Assembly: GCF_024362345.1 (NCBI RefSeq)
Contig: NZ_CP101505.1
Coordinates: 1,943,501-2,007,500, forward strand
From: Polaribacter dokdonensis
GTDB taxonomy: Bacteria > Bacteroidota > Bacteroidia > Flavobacteriales > Flavobacteriaceae
Length of the DNA: 64,000 bases
Reading direction: 5' to 3'
Shown: positions 18,701 to 26,006 of the stretch, in pieces
Numbering within the stretch: the stretch's first letter is position 1
Layout: the number at the start of each line of letters is the position of its first letter
Program-made: the position numbers and the translations under genes
The notes under the pieces: model-generated
Seen by the model: only the letters and a program-made list of their open reading frames with translations
The model's database searches: none
What the model was told of the DNA's origin: nothing

Positions 18701-19005
18701 ATATCATCAAATTTAAAATCGCCTTTATTTAAATACAGTTTATTTTCATTCTGATTAGAAATAAAGAATAAATCTGGTAGACCATCATTATTAATATCAC
18801 CAGTTGCAACTCCTCCTCCATTATAAAAGTAGATATAATTTATAATGCTATGATTGGCATCTTCTGTAAGTTGATTTTTAAAATCTATACCAGTTTCTGA
18901 AGCTGAAACTTGATTTAAAAGGAAGTTTTCTGAACGCTCTTTTTTACACTTAGTAAATATAAATATGCTAATAAGGGCACCTAAAAGTAAATATTGCTTG
19001 GTCAT
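15763..19005 (-). CDS. FG-GAP/VCBS repeat lipoprotein with ASPIC/UnbV domain
   Basis: The 1080-residue protein begins with a lipoprotein signal (MTKQYLLLGALISIFIFTKC, lipobox Cys20). It contains more than ten calcium-binding FG-GAP/VCBS loops of the DxNxDGxxD type, for example DINNDGLPDLFF, DINNDGFLDIYV, DYDKDGDLDVYI, DFNNDGWDDIYV, DLDLDGDLDLVT and DVDADGDQDIVL. An ASPIC/UnbV domain around 525-590 has IGAKVTLYANGKKQTKQVF and SVVVIWPN. It should be a surface-exposed beta-propeller lipoprotein. Relatives are often encoded beside SusC/SusD pairs and thought to aid polymer uptake; here only a barrel remnant is near. A TATGTTTG promoter element lies 27 bases upstream. Confidence 0.88.
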   Translation of the reverse strand: MTKQYLLLGALISIFIFTKCKKERSENFLLNQVSASETGIDFKNQLTEDANHSIINYIYFYNGGGVATGDINNDGLPDLFFISNQNENKLYLNKGDFKFDDITKKSNIKSNADWNTGVTMVDINNDGFLDIYVCAVSELLDFKGHNELYINNGDNTFTEKAAEYGLDFKGYSTQSYFFDYDKDGDLDVYIVNHAVHTNLSHGKASKRNKRMPLVGDVLLQNNNGKFTDVSESANIFGGVNGYGLSASIADFNNDGWDDIYVCNDFHEDDYYYINNKNGTFSEELASKFSTISRFSMGSDAADITGNGYQDIITLDMLPNDEKVLKETEGDDAMLNMQANLKNLGYRDQYSRNMLQINQKGDYFNETALYNGVADTDWSWSPLFADFNNDGHQDLFISNGILRRPNSLDFKKYVSSTFKKYGQKNGLEWLYKSINEMPSGSVPNQIFKGNSTRFKETTGNWLANEASLSNGAVYVDLDLDGDLDLVTNNVNETAGIYRNSSSKSTKSADFQLVYKDNNKEAIGAKVTLYANGKKQTKQVFKSRGFLSSTEAKVHFGLDTIAKIDSVVVIWPNLEIQKIDNLKANEFTTINYTASNIFFTGDKIAKEAKVFKQENLINFVHEEDSYNDFFAEKLLPYKVSTLGPALAIADIDNNGFDDIFIGGASGNAASIYMNSGTSFKQGTQPEFEKDKAFEDNDATFVDIDNDGDLDLYVASGIHEKRNQNYEIDRLYVNTNGIFKRSEKKTLINPLNTSTIIAYDHNKDGDEDIFIGNLSNPGSFGATVNSAVLNNDGKGNYTIHLKFSFNGRVTDAVWADVNNDDQKDLLIASEWDSPKIYINTNGKFQLQEVPENLNGLWQSIQTFDVDADGDQDIVLGNWGENNRFTKYIDNPIYFYYGDFDKNGKKESIITYKVGEEYYPLNTKDELASQMNVMSKKFVNHANFALTPFNKIFNDSIIAKAKRSQIDILSSGYLENKNGVFNSFVPFEAKLQMGPITSFTKVNFNDKEQLLISGNSLKVNTYHGGYTALKGYFMSSLKEVESVSKYGIQPFHNQIKETEVIKMKNKNVLLVLANNDSLKTYSFK

Positions 19006-19032
19006 TAAAATTATTTAAGGTGGTGTGTTTTA

Positions 19033-19040
19033 CAAACATA
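19033..19040 (-). promoter_or_regulatory. -7 element (TATGTTTG) of the FG-GAP gene
   Basis: TATGTTTG on the minus strand fits TAnnTTTG and ends 27 bases before the ATG at 19005. No good -33 TTTG is seen at the expected distance. Confidence 0.4.
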
Positions 19041-19100
19041 CAAAATTACCTTAACATAATTTTAACATTGTGGGTATTCTATCAAACAATGTTTTAAAAT

Positions 19101-19145
19101 AAAAAAATCAACTTAATCGAGTTTTAAATCTCGAAAAAGCTGATT
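19101..19145 (-). terminator. Terminator of the LytTR / GT-like transcript
   Basis: On the minus strand an outer stem AATCAGCTT/AAGTTGATT (one G-U pair) encloses an inner TCGAG/CTCGA stem and is followed by seven T. It lies 59 bases after the stop of the gene at 19204. Confidence 0.65.
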
Positions 19146-19203
19146 CTAAATGTAGGGATATTATAATAATTAGGGGTATACTTGCGTTGGGAAGACTAGA
19201 ATG

Positions 19204-19782
19204 TTAATAGGTATATTTAGGTTTAAATTTTGCGTTTCTTAATAGGTAATAAAAAGTAATTATCTTATTAAAAGGATTAGCATAAATATTGTTAACAAAA
19301 TTTGCAGTAGCAATAAAAGACTGCGATCTAAACGTATCTAAAACACTCTTTTTAATACCCTTATTAACATTAGATAATCTTAATGGTAACTTTTCATTTT
19401 CAACCAAGCAATACAAAACATCAAAGTTGCTTTTTTGTATTTCCATCATTCCATCAAGAATTACATCTAAATAAGAATTATCAAACTTTCTTATAGAAAT
19501 CACGTATTTATAACCATCATCATTATTATTTAAAAATGTATTAAAGTGGTATAGTCCTTTTTTAAATAATACAGCTCTATTATAGTTTTTTTCTGTTATT
19601 AACAAGTGCAAATTTTTATAACTACCAATTAATTCTTTAAAGGTTTCTTTGCATTTATTTTTAGGAGAAACTACAAAAAGAACATCGCAAAAATATATGT
19701 TTTTAAAGGTTTTAAAAACACTTGAAAACACACCTGGATCTTCTTTTATAACAGGGATAATAAATACTGATTTCCTTTTCAT
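19204..19782 (-). CDS. Uncharacterised protein, possible GT2-like glycosyltransferase without DXD motif
   Basis: The 192-residue protein is not confidently recognised. The opening SVFIIPVIKEDPGVFSSVFK, then YFCDVLFVVSPKNKCKETF, HLLITEKNYNRAVLFKKGLYHF and YKYVISIRKFDNSYLDVILDGMMEIQKSNFDVLYCLVENE, follow the layout of polyprenol-phosphate GT2 enzymes (compare IPTYNEKENI, VDDNSPDGT, KNGLGKAYIHGF, IIEMDADFSHNP in the gene at 41568). The Asp-x-Asp metal site is replaced by RKFDN. It lies 31 bases downstream of the LytTR regulator gene and ends at a terminator, so the two form a probable operon. Codon use is ordinary for the window. A catalytic role is doubtful. Confidence 0.5.
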   Translation of the reverse strand: MKRKSVFIIPVIKEDPGVFSSVFKTFKNIYFCDVLFVVSPKNKCKETFKELIGSYKNLHLLITEKNYNRAVLFKKGLYHFNTFLNNNDDGYKYVISIRKFDNSYLDVILDGMMEIQKSNFDVLYCLVENEKLPLRLSNVNKGIKKSVLDTFRSQSFIATANFVNNIYANPFNKIITFYYLLRNAKFKPKYTY

Positions 19783-19813
19783 TATTAACTTAATTATGAA
19801 TTAATTGAGGAAT

Positions 19814-20542
19814 TTAATTATTGGCTAAATACTGCTTAAACTTTAAACTATGAGTTCTACCAATAGGAACATGATACTTTCCTATTATTACAAGATTATC
19901 ATAAATAAGTTCAATTTTTTTAGCATTAACTATATATGATTTATGAATTCTTATAAAAGTACTTGCTGGTAATTTGCTTTCTATCTCTTTTAAAGAATAT
20001 GATGATATCATTGGTTCTTTATTTGTTACTATTTTTGCGCCACCTTCTAAGCTTTTAATCATTATGATATCATCATGACATAGATTTATCATTCTTCGAT
20101 TACAATTAAAAAAAGTATGGGTCGGTTTTTCTTCATTACTTTTTTTTATGTTTTTAAGTGATACACTTGCTTCAAGCAATGATTTTCTGTAAACTGCTTC
20201 TTTAATAGCTTCTTTTATGGAGTATTTGTGTAGAGGCTTTTTAATAAAGTAAACTACATTTTTATTGTTTATTACATCAACTGCATAATCTGGATTACTT
20301 GTTACTATAGCTACACTAATTTGAAGGCCCTTTTTATCTAATTCATTAAGAAAATCGAGACCATTAAACTCAGGCATTTGAATATCTAAAAAAATCATGT
20401 CTATTTTGCTATCCTCTAAAAAATCTAAAGCTTTTCTAGAATCCTTAAACTTCTCAACTATTTCAACACCTTTTATTGTTTTGCATATAGCTTCAAAAAT
20501 ACCATGAACAAAAACCTCATCATCTATAATAAGCAATTTCAT
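19814..20542 (-). CDS. LytTR-family response regulator
   Basis: The 242-residue protein has an N-terminal receiver domain (about 1-120) with the acidic pair Asp7-Asp8, phosphoacceptor Asp53 in MIFLDIQMPEFNG, Thr/Ser in AIVTSN and Lys in YFIKKPL. A C-terminal LytTR DNA-binding domain follows at about 140-240 (INLCHDDIIMIKSLEGGAKI, STFIRIHKSYIVNAKKIELI, VPIGRTHSLKFKQYL). No sensor kinase is encoded nearby, so it is an orphan here. Two LytTR-type boxes 21 bases apart lie 72-101 bases upstream of its ATG, which suggests autoregulation. Confidence 0.92.
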   Translation of the reverse strand: MKLLIIDDEVFVHGIFEAICKTIKGVEIVEKFKDSRKALDFLEDSKIDMIFLDIQMPEFNGLDFLNELDKKGLQISVAIVTSNPDYAVDVINNKNVVYFIKKPLHKYSIKEAIKEAVYRKSLLEASVSLKNIKKSNEEKPTHTFFNCNRRMINLCHDDIIMIKSLEGGAKIVTNKEPMISSYSLKEIESKLPASTFIRIHKSYIVNAKKIELIYDNLVIIGKYHVPIGRTHSLKFKQYLANN

Positions 20543-20613
20543 AAGTTTAATTTTTTTTTTAAATTTGGCTAGTAAATTTAGCCAGAATGATTGTTTCTAA
20601 TAATATTTTTACA

Positions 20614-20643
20614 ACGAACTGCAATGAAATACCAATGAACTGC
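20614..20643 (-). promoter_or_regulatory. Tandem LytTR-type binding site upstream of the LytTR gene
   Basis: On the minus strand GCAGTTCAT (20643-20635) and GCAGTTCGT (20622-20614) form a direct repeat with exact 21-base spacing, each matching the LytTR consensus [TA][AC][CA]GTTN[AG][TG] at 8 of 9 positions. A third, inverted near-copy GCAGTACAT lies at 20670-20678 on the plus strand. The position upstream of a LytTR regulator fits an autoregulatory site. Protein binding is inferred. Confidence 0.5.
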
Positions 20644-20694
20644 ATTAAAGTTTGGTTAAACGAAATTTTGCAGTACATCATTTAATTGGTTTTT

Positions 20695-21489
20695 TTAACA
20701 GTTAGCCTCATGAAAATAAACTGCTTTTTGCTTTTGTATTGATCTAGCTATACCTTCTATATGCAAATCTCTATATCTTACACAGTTTAAAGCCGCTCTT
20801 TTTGCCTCCATTAACTTTTGAGGATCTTCACCTATAAAATCTGATGCCAATTTAAAAGCATTTGAATTGTAATTTTTAGAATTTACAGCCTTTAGTTTAT
20901 TAATTAGAAATAATGTTTTATCATATTTATTACTAAAATCTTTTCTACAAAAGTCTTCTAATATTAAAACTTTAGAAACCAATTCCTTACTTAGTGCAAA
21001 TACTATTGCCATAAGATGAGGTTTTTGCGATTTTATGATGGTGTAAATAAATCTTGTATAATAAAAAGATTCTATATTCATACCTGTTAAATTTAAAGCT
21101 TCGTCTATAAGATTAATTGTTTTGGAATGACTTAAAATATTTAATATATCACTAGTATTCGCACCAATTTCTTCCATTGCTTCAAGATACATCTCAAAAT
21201 AAGATTTAACTGAACCACTTGCATCAATAGTATACTCTTCTTCATCTAGAATTTTATATAATATTTTTAAATTTTTACCATTATTGCTAGGAAACCATGG
21301 TACACTATTATCTCTCAGGTTATTTTCTAGAGCTCTCATTAAAGACATATAATCCCAAATTGCAAAAATGTGATTTTCCATAAATGACTTAACATCTTTC
21401 TTATTTTCAATACTACTATATAATTCAAGATTACAAGTTTGATAACTTGATGAATCTAAATTTTCAATTATAAAATCTATGTTAAGCAT
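20695..21489 (-). CDS. DUF3050 (haem-oxygenase-like fold) protein
   Basis: The 264-residue protein matches my memory of DUF3050: an N-terminal ENHIFAIWDYMSLMRALE helix, VPWFPSNNG, then YFEMYLEAMEEIGANTSDI. The remainder is all-helical, with a C-terminal REHR-like DLHIEGIARSIQKQKAV. His39 in ENHIFAIWDY and the Glu residues in the EMYLEAMEE helix are candidate metal ligands, as in haem-oxygenase-like diiron proteins. There is no signal peptide. It lies upstream of the LytTR gene in the same direction, but a 152-base gap that carries the LytTR-type sites separates the two. Function unknown. Confidence 0.75.
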   Translation of the reverse strand: MLNIDFIIENLDSSSYQTCNLELYSSIENKKDVKSFMENHIFAIWDYMSLMRALENNLRDNSVPWFPSNNGKNLKILYKILDEEEYTIDASGSVKSYFEMYLEAMEEIGANTSDILNILSHSKTINLIDEALNLTGMNIESFYYTRFIYTIIKSQKPHLMAIVFALSKELVSKVLILEDFCRKDFSNKYDKTLFLINKLKAVNSKNYNSNAFKLASDFIGEDPQKLMEAKRAALNCVRYRDLHIEGIARSIQKQKAVYFHEANC

Positions 21490-21829
21490 ATTTCTTTTAA
21501 TTAAGTTGTTTTACAAATTAGTAGAACCTTAAACTGAAAAGCACCTTTCTCATAAAATTCTATTATAATGTTAAGGATGAATAGTGAGAAATGTCCTCAA
21601 AACAAATTTTAGAATGAGATAAGGTGCCATTTTTTACAGCTATTTTAAAAAATGAATATAGTCCTAACCCCTTAAGACTACACCATCAACTGCTCTACGA
21701 AATAAGTGAAAAGTATAATTTTAGCAAATTAAGAACCGATAAACAGCAGTTAAGGTTCATTGAACGACAGTAAATGAACTTTAATCGTAGGTAAAAGGAT
21801 TATTTTACAAAAAAAACAGTTTCTAAAGA
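21490..21829. other. 340-base intergenic stretch with several inverted repeats, unexplained
   Basis: This lies upstream of the DUF3050 gene and downstream of the RNase H gene, both read leftward. It holds an imperfect inverted repeat (GCACCTTTCTCAT at 21541 against ATGAGATAAGGTGC near 21614-21628). It also holds a 12-bp hairpin TTAAGGTTCATT (21750-21761) against AATGAACTTTAA (21773-21784) with one G-T pair, and AACTGCT (21689-21695) against AGCAGTT (21745-21751). It also carries the plus-strand open frame 21624-21773. No known RNA family was recognised. Confidence 0.5.
21624..21773 (+). CDS. Possible 49-residue small ORF or coding relic
   Basis: A GTG at 21624, preceded by GATAAG, opens a 49-residue frame ending at TAA 21771-21773. 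The translation has protein-like composition, including PNPLRLHHQLLYEISEKYNF and SKLRTDKQQLRFIERQ. Codons such as CTG, CTC and CGA are rare in the surrounding genes, so it may be foreign, a remnant, or a chance frame. It overlaps the inverted repeats described for this interval. I do not recognise the sequence. Confidence 0.25.
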   Translation: MPFFTAILKNEYSPNPLRLHHQLLYEISEKYNFSKLRTDKQQLRFIERQ

Positions 21830-22465
21830 TTACTTTCTTCCAAAATCAGCAGGAATTTCTCCCCAAGCTTTGGTTTGCCATTTTAAGATAGGATTCTTAT
21901 AAGTATTCTCTCTCAGCCATTTTTCAGCTCTTTTAATAAGCTCTAATAAGTCTTTATTAGAGGCATCAAAATGCATATTAGTTTTGCATTTTTTCTGACG
22001 AATCCAACTCATGGCAATTTTAGAGTCAGAGTAGATAGGTATATCTTCTTTCTGCTTGCTTTTTAATAAAGCAATTCCATGCACTAGGGCTAAAAACTCA
22101 CCAATATTATTGGTTCCTTTTTTATAAGGACCTTTCCTAAAAATTTCTTTTTTGTTGTGTGTTAATACTCCTCTGTATTCCATTTTTCCAGGATTACCTG
22201 AACAAGCAGCATCTACAGAAATACTTTCTAAGTTGGGTGAACCATATTTTTGTAATTCTGATGAAGCTATTTTTTTAGGGGTAGATTTTTTTCCTTTATA
22301 ATCTTCAAACTTTTTTGAGAATGCTACTTCTGCTTCATCTAAATTTAAAAACGACTTGTATTGAGCACCTTCAAAACCATCAATTTGCCTCTTACAAACA
22401 TTCCATGAAGAGAATATTCCAGGTTTTCTACCTTTCCAAACTACATAGAATTTCTTTTTACTCAT
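21830..22465 (-). CDS. Ribonuclease H with viroplasmin-type N-terminal domain
   Basis: The 211-residue protein has an N-terminal caulimovirus viroplasmin/RNase H1 hybrid-binding domain (residues 4-50, KFYVVWKGRKPGIFSSWNVC and GAQYKSF) and a C-terminal RNase H1 fold. The acidic residues are in place: Asp85 (SVDAACSGNPG), Glu123 (NNIGEFLAL), Asp147 (IYSDSK) and Asp207 (PADFGRK). It should cut the RNA strand of RNA-DNA hybrids. The start overlaps the purN stop by 8 bases, so the two are translationally coupled. Confidence 0.92.
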   Translation of the reverse strand: MSKKKFYVVWKGRKPGIFSSWNVCKRQIDGFEGAQYKSFLNLDEAEVAFSKKFEDYKGKKSTPKKIASSELQKYGSPNLESISVDAACSGNPGKMEYRGVLTHNKKEIFRKGPYKKGTNNIGEFLALVHGIALLKSKQKEDIPIYSDSKIAMSWIRQKKCKTNMHFDASNKDLLELIKRAEKWLRENTYKNPILKWQTKAWGEIPADFGRK

Positions 22466-23030
22466 TAATTTCTAAAATTACATCTTCAATAATTCTAGGA
22501 AAATAACTTTGCTCTAATTGATGTATTTTCTCTGCTATCTTTTCTGGAGTATCATTTTCGCTTACAGCAGTTCTAGCTTGATAAATAATGGCTCCTTCAT
22601 CGTAATTTTCATTAACAAAATGAATAGTAATACCAGTTTCTGATTCCTTATTTTCGGCTACAGCTTTGTGAACATTCATTCCATACATTCCTTTACCTCC
22701 ATATTTAGGTAATAATGCTGGGTGTATATTTATTATTCTTTTTGGAAAAGCATCCACAATTTTAGAAGGAACCCTCCATAAAAAACCTGCTAGAATAATT
22801 AAATCTGCTTTTTCTTTTAAAAGATTTAAAATGGAATCCGTTTCAAAAAAATCTGCCTTTGTAAAATGAGAACAAGGTACATTTAGTTTTAAACATCTTT
22901 CAAAAACCTTAGCTTCTTTATTATTGCACAAAACCTGCACAACCTTGGCAGTTTTAGTTTTATTAAAGAATTTTATAATATTTTCAGCATTTGAACCTGA
23001 ACCAGAAGCAAAAACAATAATACGTTTCAT
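22458..23030 (-). CDS. purN: Phosphoribosylglycinamide formyltransferase
   Basis: The 190-residue protein transfers a formyl group from 10-formyl-THF to GAR, the third step of purine synthesis. The opening IIVFASGSGSNAENI is the phosphate-binding loop. The active-site segment has INIHPALLPKYGGKGMYG with the catalytic Asn-x-His, and TGITIHFVNENYDEGAII supplies the catalytic Asp. The gene starts 174 bases from the divergent acpP and overlaps rnhA-like by 8 bases. Confidence 0.94.
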   Translation of the reverse strand: MKRIIVFASGSGSNAENIIKFFNKTKTAKVVQVLCNNKEAKVFERCLKLNVPCSHFTKADFFETDSILNLLKEKADLIILAGFLWRVPSKIVDAFPKRIINIHPALLPKYGGKGMYGMNVHKAVAENKESETGITIHFVNENYDEGAIIYQARTAVSENDTPEKIAEKIHQLEQSYFPRIIEDVILEINE

Positions 23031-23163
23031 AATTATATTTCTATTCTACAAAAAAAGGAATAATTATTAAGAATTCAAGCAATTATTATAGGCTATTAAA
23101 CAATTTTATTTATATTTAGTAATCATTTTTAGGGCAAAAGTTAGTTAGAATTAATAAGATTTG

Positions 23164-23171
23164 TATTTTTG
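23164..23171 (+). promoter_or_regulatory. -7 element (TATTTTTG) of the acpP-fabF-rnc operon
   Basis: TATTTTTG matches TAnnTTTG and ends 32 bases before the acpP ATG. A TTAG at 23141-23144 lies 19 bases upstream and may act as a degenerate -33 element. Confidence 0.6.
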
Positions 23172-23203
23172 CCCCGATTTAAATTTTAAAAAAACAAAAA
23201 ATT

Positions 23204-23440
23204 ATGTCAGACATTGCATCAAGAGTAAAAGCTATTATCGTAGATAAATTAGGCGTAGACGATAATGAAGTAACAACAGAAGCTAGCTTCACAAATGATT
23301 TAGGAGCAGATTCTTTAGATACTGTTGAGTTAATTATGGAATTCGAAAAAGAATTTGATATTCAAATTCCAGACGATCAAGCAGAAAACATTGGTACTGT
23401 AGGTCAAGCAGTTAGCTATATAGAAGAAGCAAAAAAGTAA
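23204..23440 (+). CDS. acpP: Acyl carrier protein
   Basis: The 78-residue acidic helical protein carries the phosphopantetheine attachment site [12 protein letters not shown] with Ser37. It carries growing acyl chains in type II fatty-acid synthesis. Length and sequence are typical. It is the first gene of the acpP-fabF-rnc operon, seven bases ahead of fabF. Confidence 0.97.
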   Translation: MSDIASRVKAIIVDKLGVDDNEVTTEASFTNDLGADSLDTVELIMEFEKEFDIQIPDDQAENIGTVGQAVSYIEEAKK

Positions 23441-23447
23441 TATTTAT

Positions 23448-24701
23448 ATGCAGTTAAAACGAGTAGTAGTTACTGGACTTGGTGCTTTAACACCAATTGG
23501 TAATAATATAGAAGAATATTGGAATGCTTTAATTAACGGAGTTAGTGGAGCAGCACCTGTAACGTATTATGATGCTGCCAAGTTCAAAACTCGTTTTGCA
23601 TGTGAATTAAAAAATTTTACAGCTACTGACTATTTAGATAGAAAAGAAGCTCGTAAAATGGATAGATTTACGCAATATGCAATGGTTGCTTCAGACGAAG
23701 CTATTGCAGATTCTAAGTTAAATCTAGACGAAATTAACAAATTACGTGTGGGCGTAATTTGGGGAGCAGGAATTGGTGGTTTAGAAACTTTTCAAAACGA
23801 AGTTTTAGAATTCGCTAAAGGAGATGGAACTCCAAGGTTTAATCCTTTCTTTATCCCAAAAATGATTGCAGATATTGCTCCAGGAAACATTTCTATTAAA
23901 AATGGATTTATGGGGCCAAACTACACTACAGTTTCTGCATGTGCATCATCAGCAAATGCTATGATTGATGCGTTAAACTATATTAGATTAGGTCATTGTG
24001 ATGTTATTGTTACAGGTGGTTCAGAAGCTGCAGTAACTATAGCAGGTATGGGTGGTTTTAACTCTATGCATGCTTTATCTACAAGAAACGAAAGTCCAGA
24101 AACTGCGTCAAGACCTTTTGATGCTGAAAGAGATGGTTTTGTTTTAGGTGAAGGTGCAGGTGCTATTATTTTAGAAGAATATGAACACGCAAAAGCTAGA
24201 GGCGCAAAAATTTACGCTGAAGTTATTGGTGGTGGTATGTCTTCTGACGCTTATCATATGACAGCTCCACATCCAGAAGGAATTGGAGTAATTGCAGTAA
24301 TGAAAAACTGCTTAGAAAACTCTGGTATTAAACCAGAAGATGTAGATCATATTAATACTCATGGTACTTCTACTCCTTTAGGAGATGTTGCTGAATTAAA
24401 AGCAATCTCTGAGGTTTTTGGAGAGCATGCTAAGAATATTAATATCAACTCTACAAAATCTATGACTGGACATTTATTGGGAGCTGCAGGTGCAATTGAG
24501 GCAATTGCTTCTATCCTGTCAATACAAAATAGTATTGTACCTCCTACAATAAATCATTCTACTCCAGATGAAAACATTAATCCAGATTTAAATCTTACGC
24601 TAAATAAGGCTCAGAAAAGAGAAGTAAATATAGCAATGAGTAATACATTTGGTTTTGGTGGTCATAATGCTTGTGTTGCCTTTAAGAAATTAGAGGAGTA
24701 A
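23448..24701 (+). CDS. fabF: Beta-ketoacyl-ACP synthase II
   Basis: The 417-residue condensing enzyme has the Cys-His-His triad: Cys165 in TVSACASSANA, His305 in NTHGTSTPLGD and His342 in TKSMTGHLLGAAG. It extends acyl-ACP with malonyl-ACP. The position directly after acpP and before rnc (three bases later) is the common bacterial order. Length is normal. Confidence 0.97.
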   Translation: MQLKRVVVTGLGALTPIGNNIEEYWNALINGVSGAAPVTYYDAAKFKTRFACELKNFTATDYLDRKEARKMDRFTQYAMVASDEAIADSKLNLDEINKLRVGVIWGAGIGGLETFQNEVLEFAKGDGTPRFNPFFIPKMIADIAPGNISIKNGFMGPNYTTVSACASSANAMIDALNYIRLGHCDVIVTGGSEAAVTIAGMGGFNSMHALSTRNESPETASRPFDAERDGFVLGEGAGAIILEEYEHAKARGAKIYAEVIGGGMSSDAYHMTAPHPEGIGVIAVMKNCLENSGIKPEDVDHINTHGTSTPLGDVAELKAISEVFGEHAKNININSTKSMTGHLLGAAGAIEAIASILSIQNSIVPPTINHSTPDENINPDLNLTLNKAQKREVNIAMSNTFGFGGHNACVAFKKLEE

Positions 24702-24704
24702 ACT

Positions 24705-25442
24705 ATGAATTTTATTCGAAAAATAGTAAAAACTCTATCAGATGAAGAGAAAGAGTTATACTTCGAATTAAAAAACTTACTTAATTTTTCTCCCAAGAAT
24801 ATTAACAAGTACAAAAAAGCATTTACACATAGATCTGTACAAATGACAGACAGCAAAGGAAACCCTATAAACTATGAACGTTTAGAGTTTCTAGGTGATT
24901 CTATTTTAGGCTCTGTTATTGCATCTTACCTATATAAAAAAGTTCCTACAGGCTCTGAAGGTTATTTAACGCAAATGCGCTCTAAAATTGTTAGTAGAGA
25001 ACATTTAAATGAGTTAGGTAAAGATTTAGATTTAATTCGATTTGTAAATAGTAATATTGATCAAAATACGGTTGGTGATAATATTCATGGTAATATTTTT
25101 GAAGCTTTAGTTGGCGCCATTTATTTAGATAGAGGCTACAATTATGCTCAGAAATTTATTTATGAAAACGTCATTTTACCTTATGTAGATATCGAAAAAT
25201 TAGAAGGTAAAATTACAAGCTACAAAGGTTTAATTATAGAGTGGTGCCAAAAACAGAAGAAAAAATATAAGTTTGAAACTTATGAAGATTCTGGTAACGA
25301 ATCTATTAAACACTTTAGTGTAAAAGTAAGTATAGATGGTGAGCAAGTAGCTAAAGGTAGAGCAACCTCTAAAAAGAAAGCAGAGGAACAAGCCTCAAAA
25401 AGAGTCTATTACGCCTTTCAAAGCGAAATTTCTACTACTTAA
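24705..25442 (+). CDS. rnc: Ribonuclease III
   Basis: The 245-residue protein has the RNase III domain (about 25-155) with the signature ERLEFLGDSILGSVIASYLY, and a second acidic site in GNIFEALVGAIYLD. A double-stranded RNA-binding domain follows at about 165-240 (YKGLIIEWCQKQKKKYKFE to GRATSKKKAEEQASKRVYYAF). It processes rRNA precursors and other double-stranded RNA. It is coupled to fabF. Confidence 0.95.
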   Translation: MNFIRKIVKTLSDEEKELYFELKNLLNFSPKNINKYKKAFTHRSVQMTDSKGNPINYERLEFLGDSILGSVIASYLYKKVPTGSEGYLTQMRSKIVSREHLNELGKDLDLIRFVNSNIDQNTVGDNIHGNIFEALVGAIYLDRGYNYAQKFIYENVILPYVDIEKLEGKITSYKGLIIEWCQKQKKKYKFETYEDSGNESIKHFSVKVSIDGEQVAKGRATSKKKAEEQASKRVYYAFQSEISTT

Positions 25443-25526
25443 ACACGATAACGTTTTCGTGAAAATCTCAAAAAAACTCGTAAACAATTAGTAAATTAGC
25501 AACTTATTAAGTGGAATTAATGCTAA

Positions 25527-26003
25527 TTGATATTTGTGCCTACACATTCATTAAGTCTTGATGTTTTTGAAGAAGAATATTCCTTAATAGGAATACACAC
25601 CACATTAGAAGATTATAAACTAGCTTACTTACTTAATAAAAAATTAGGAGTCAATTTGTGTAAATCAAAAAACGATTTAAAGTTTAATGACACTTCACAT
25701 AAAGCATCCTTTTCAATATATAATTATTTAAATGAAGAGTTTGATTATGATTGGTTTTTAATAGCTAATAGCTCTAAGAGAGAAAATCAAACAGAATCGA
25801 ACGAACTTTTATTAACCTCTGAAACCAAAACATATTTAATTTCAGAAAAGAAAAAAGTAGATTTCTTTATTAAAATATCTGGTAGTTTCGATTATAGTTT
25901 TACCCTAGAAATTGTAGATAAAATAAAGAAAATTAATCACATTATTACATCCTATCCAATAGATAAGAATTCATTAAAGTCTAAAGACTTTTTAACTTTT
26001 TAA
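25527..26003 (+). CDS. IPExxxVDY family protein
   Basis: The 158-residue protein belongs to a small Bacteroidota family that is usually found between rnc and pyk, exactly as here. The naming motif appears as ISEKKKVDFF near residue 111. The N-terminal part reads HSLSLDVFEEEYSLIGIHTTLEDYKLAYLLNK. Function is unknown. There is no ATG at the start; the frame opens with TTG at 25527 and GTG at 25536 is an equally good choice, giving a protein three residues shorter. The stop is three bases before the pyk start. Confidence 0.85.
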   Translation: MIFVPTHSLSLDVFEEEYSLIGIHTTLEDYKLAYLLNKKLGVNLCKSKNDLKFNDTSHKASFSIYNYLNEEFDYDWFLIANSSKRENQTESNELLLTSETKTYLISEKKKVDFFIKISGSFDYSFTLEIVDKIKKINHIITSYPIDKNSLKSKDFLTF

Positions 26004-26006
26004 AAT

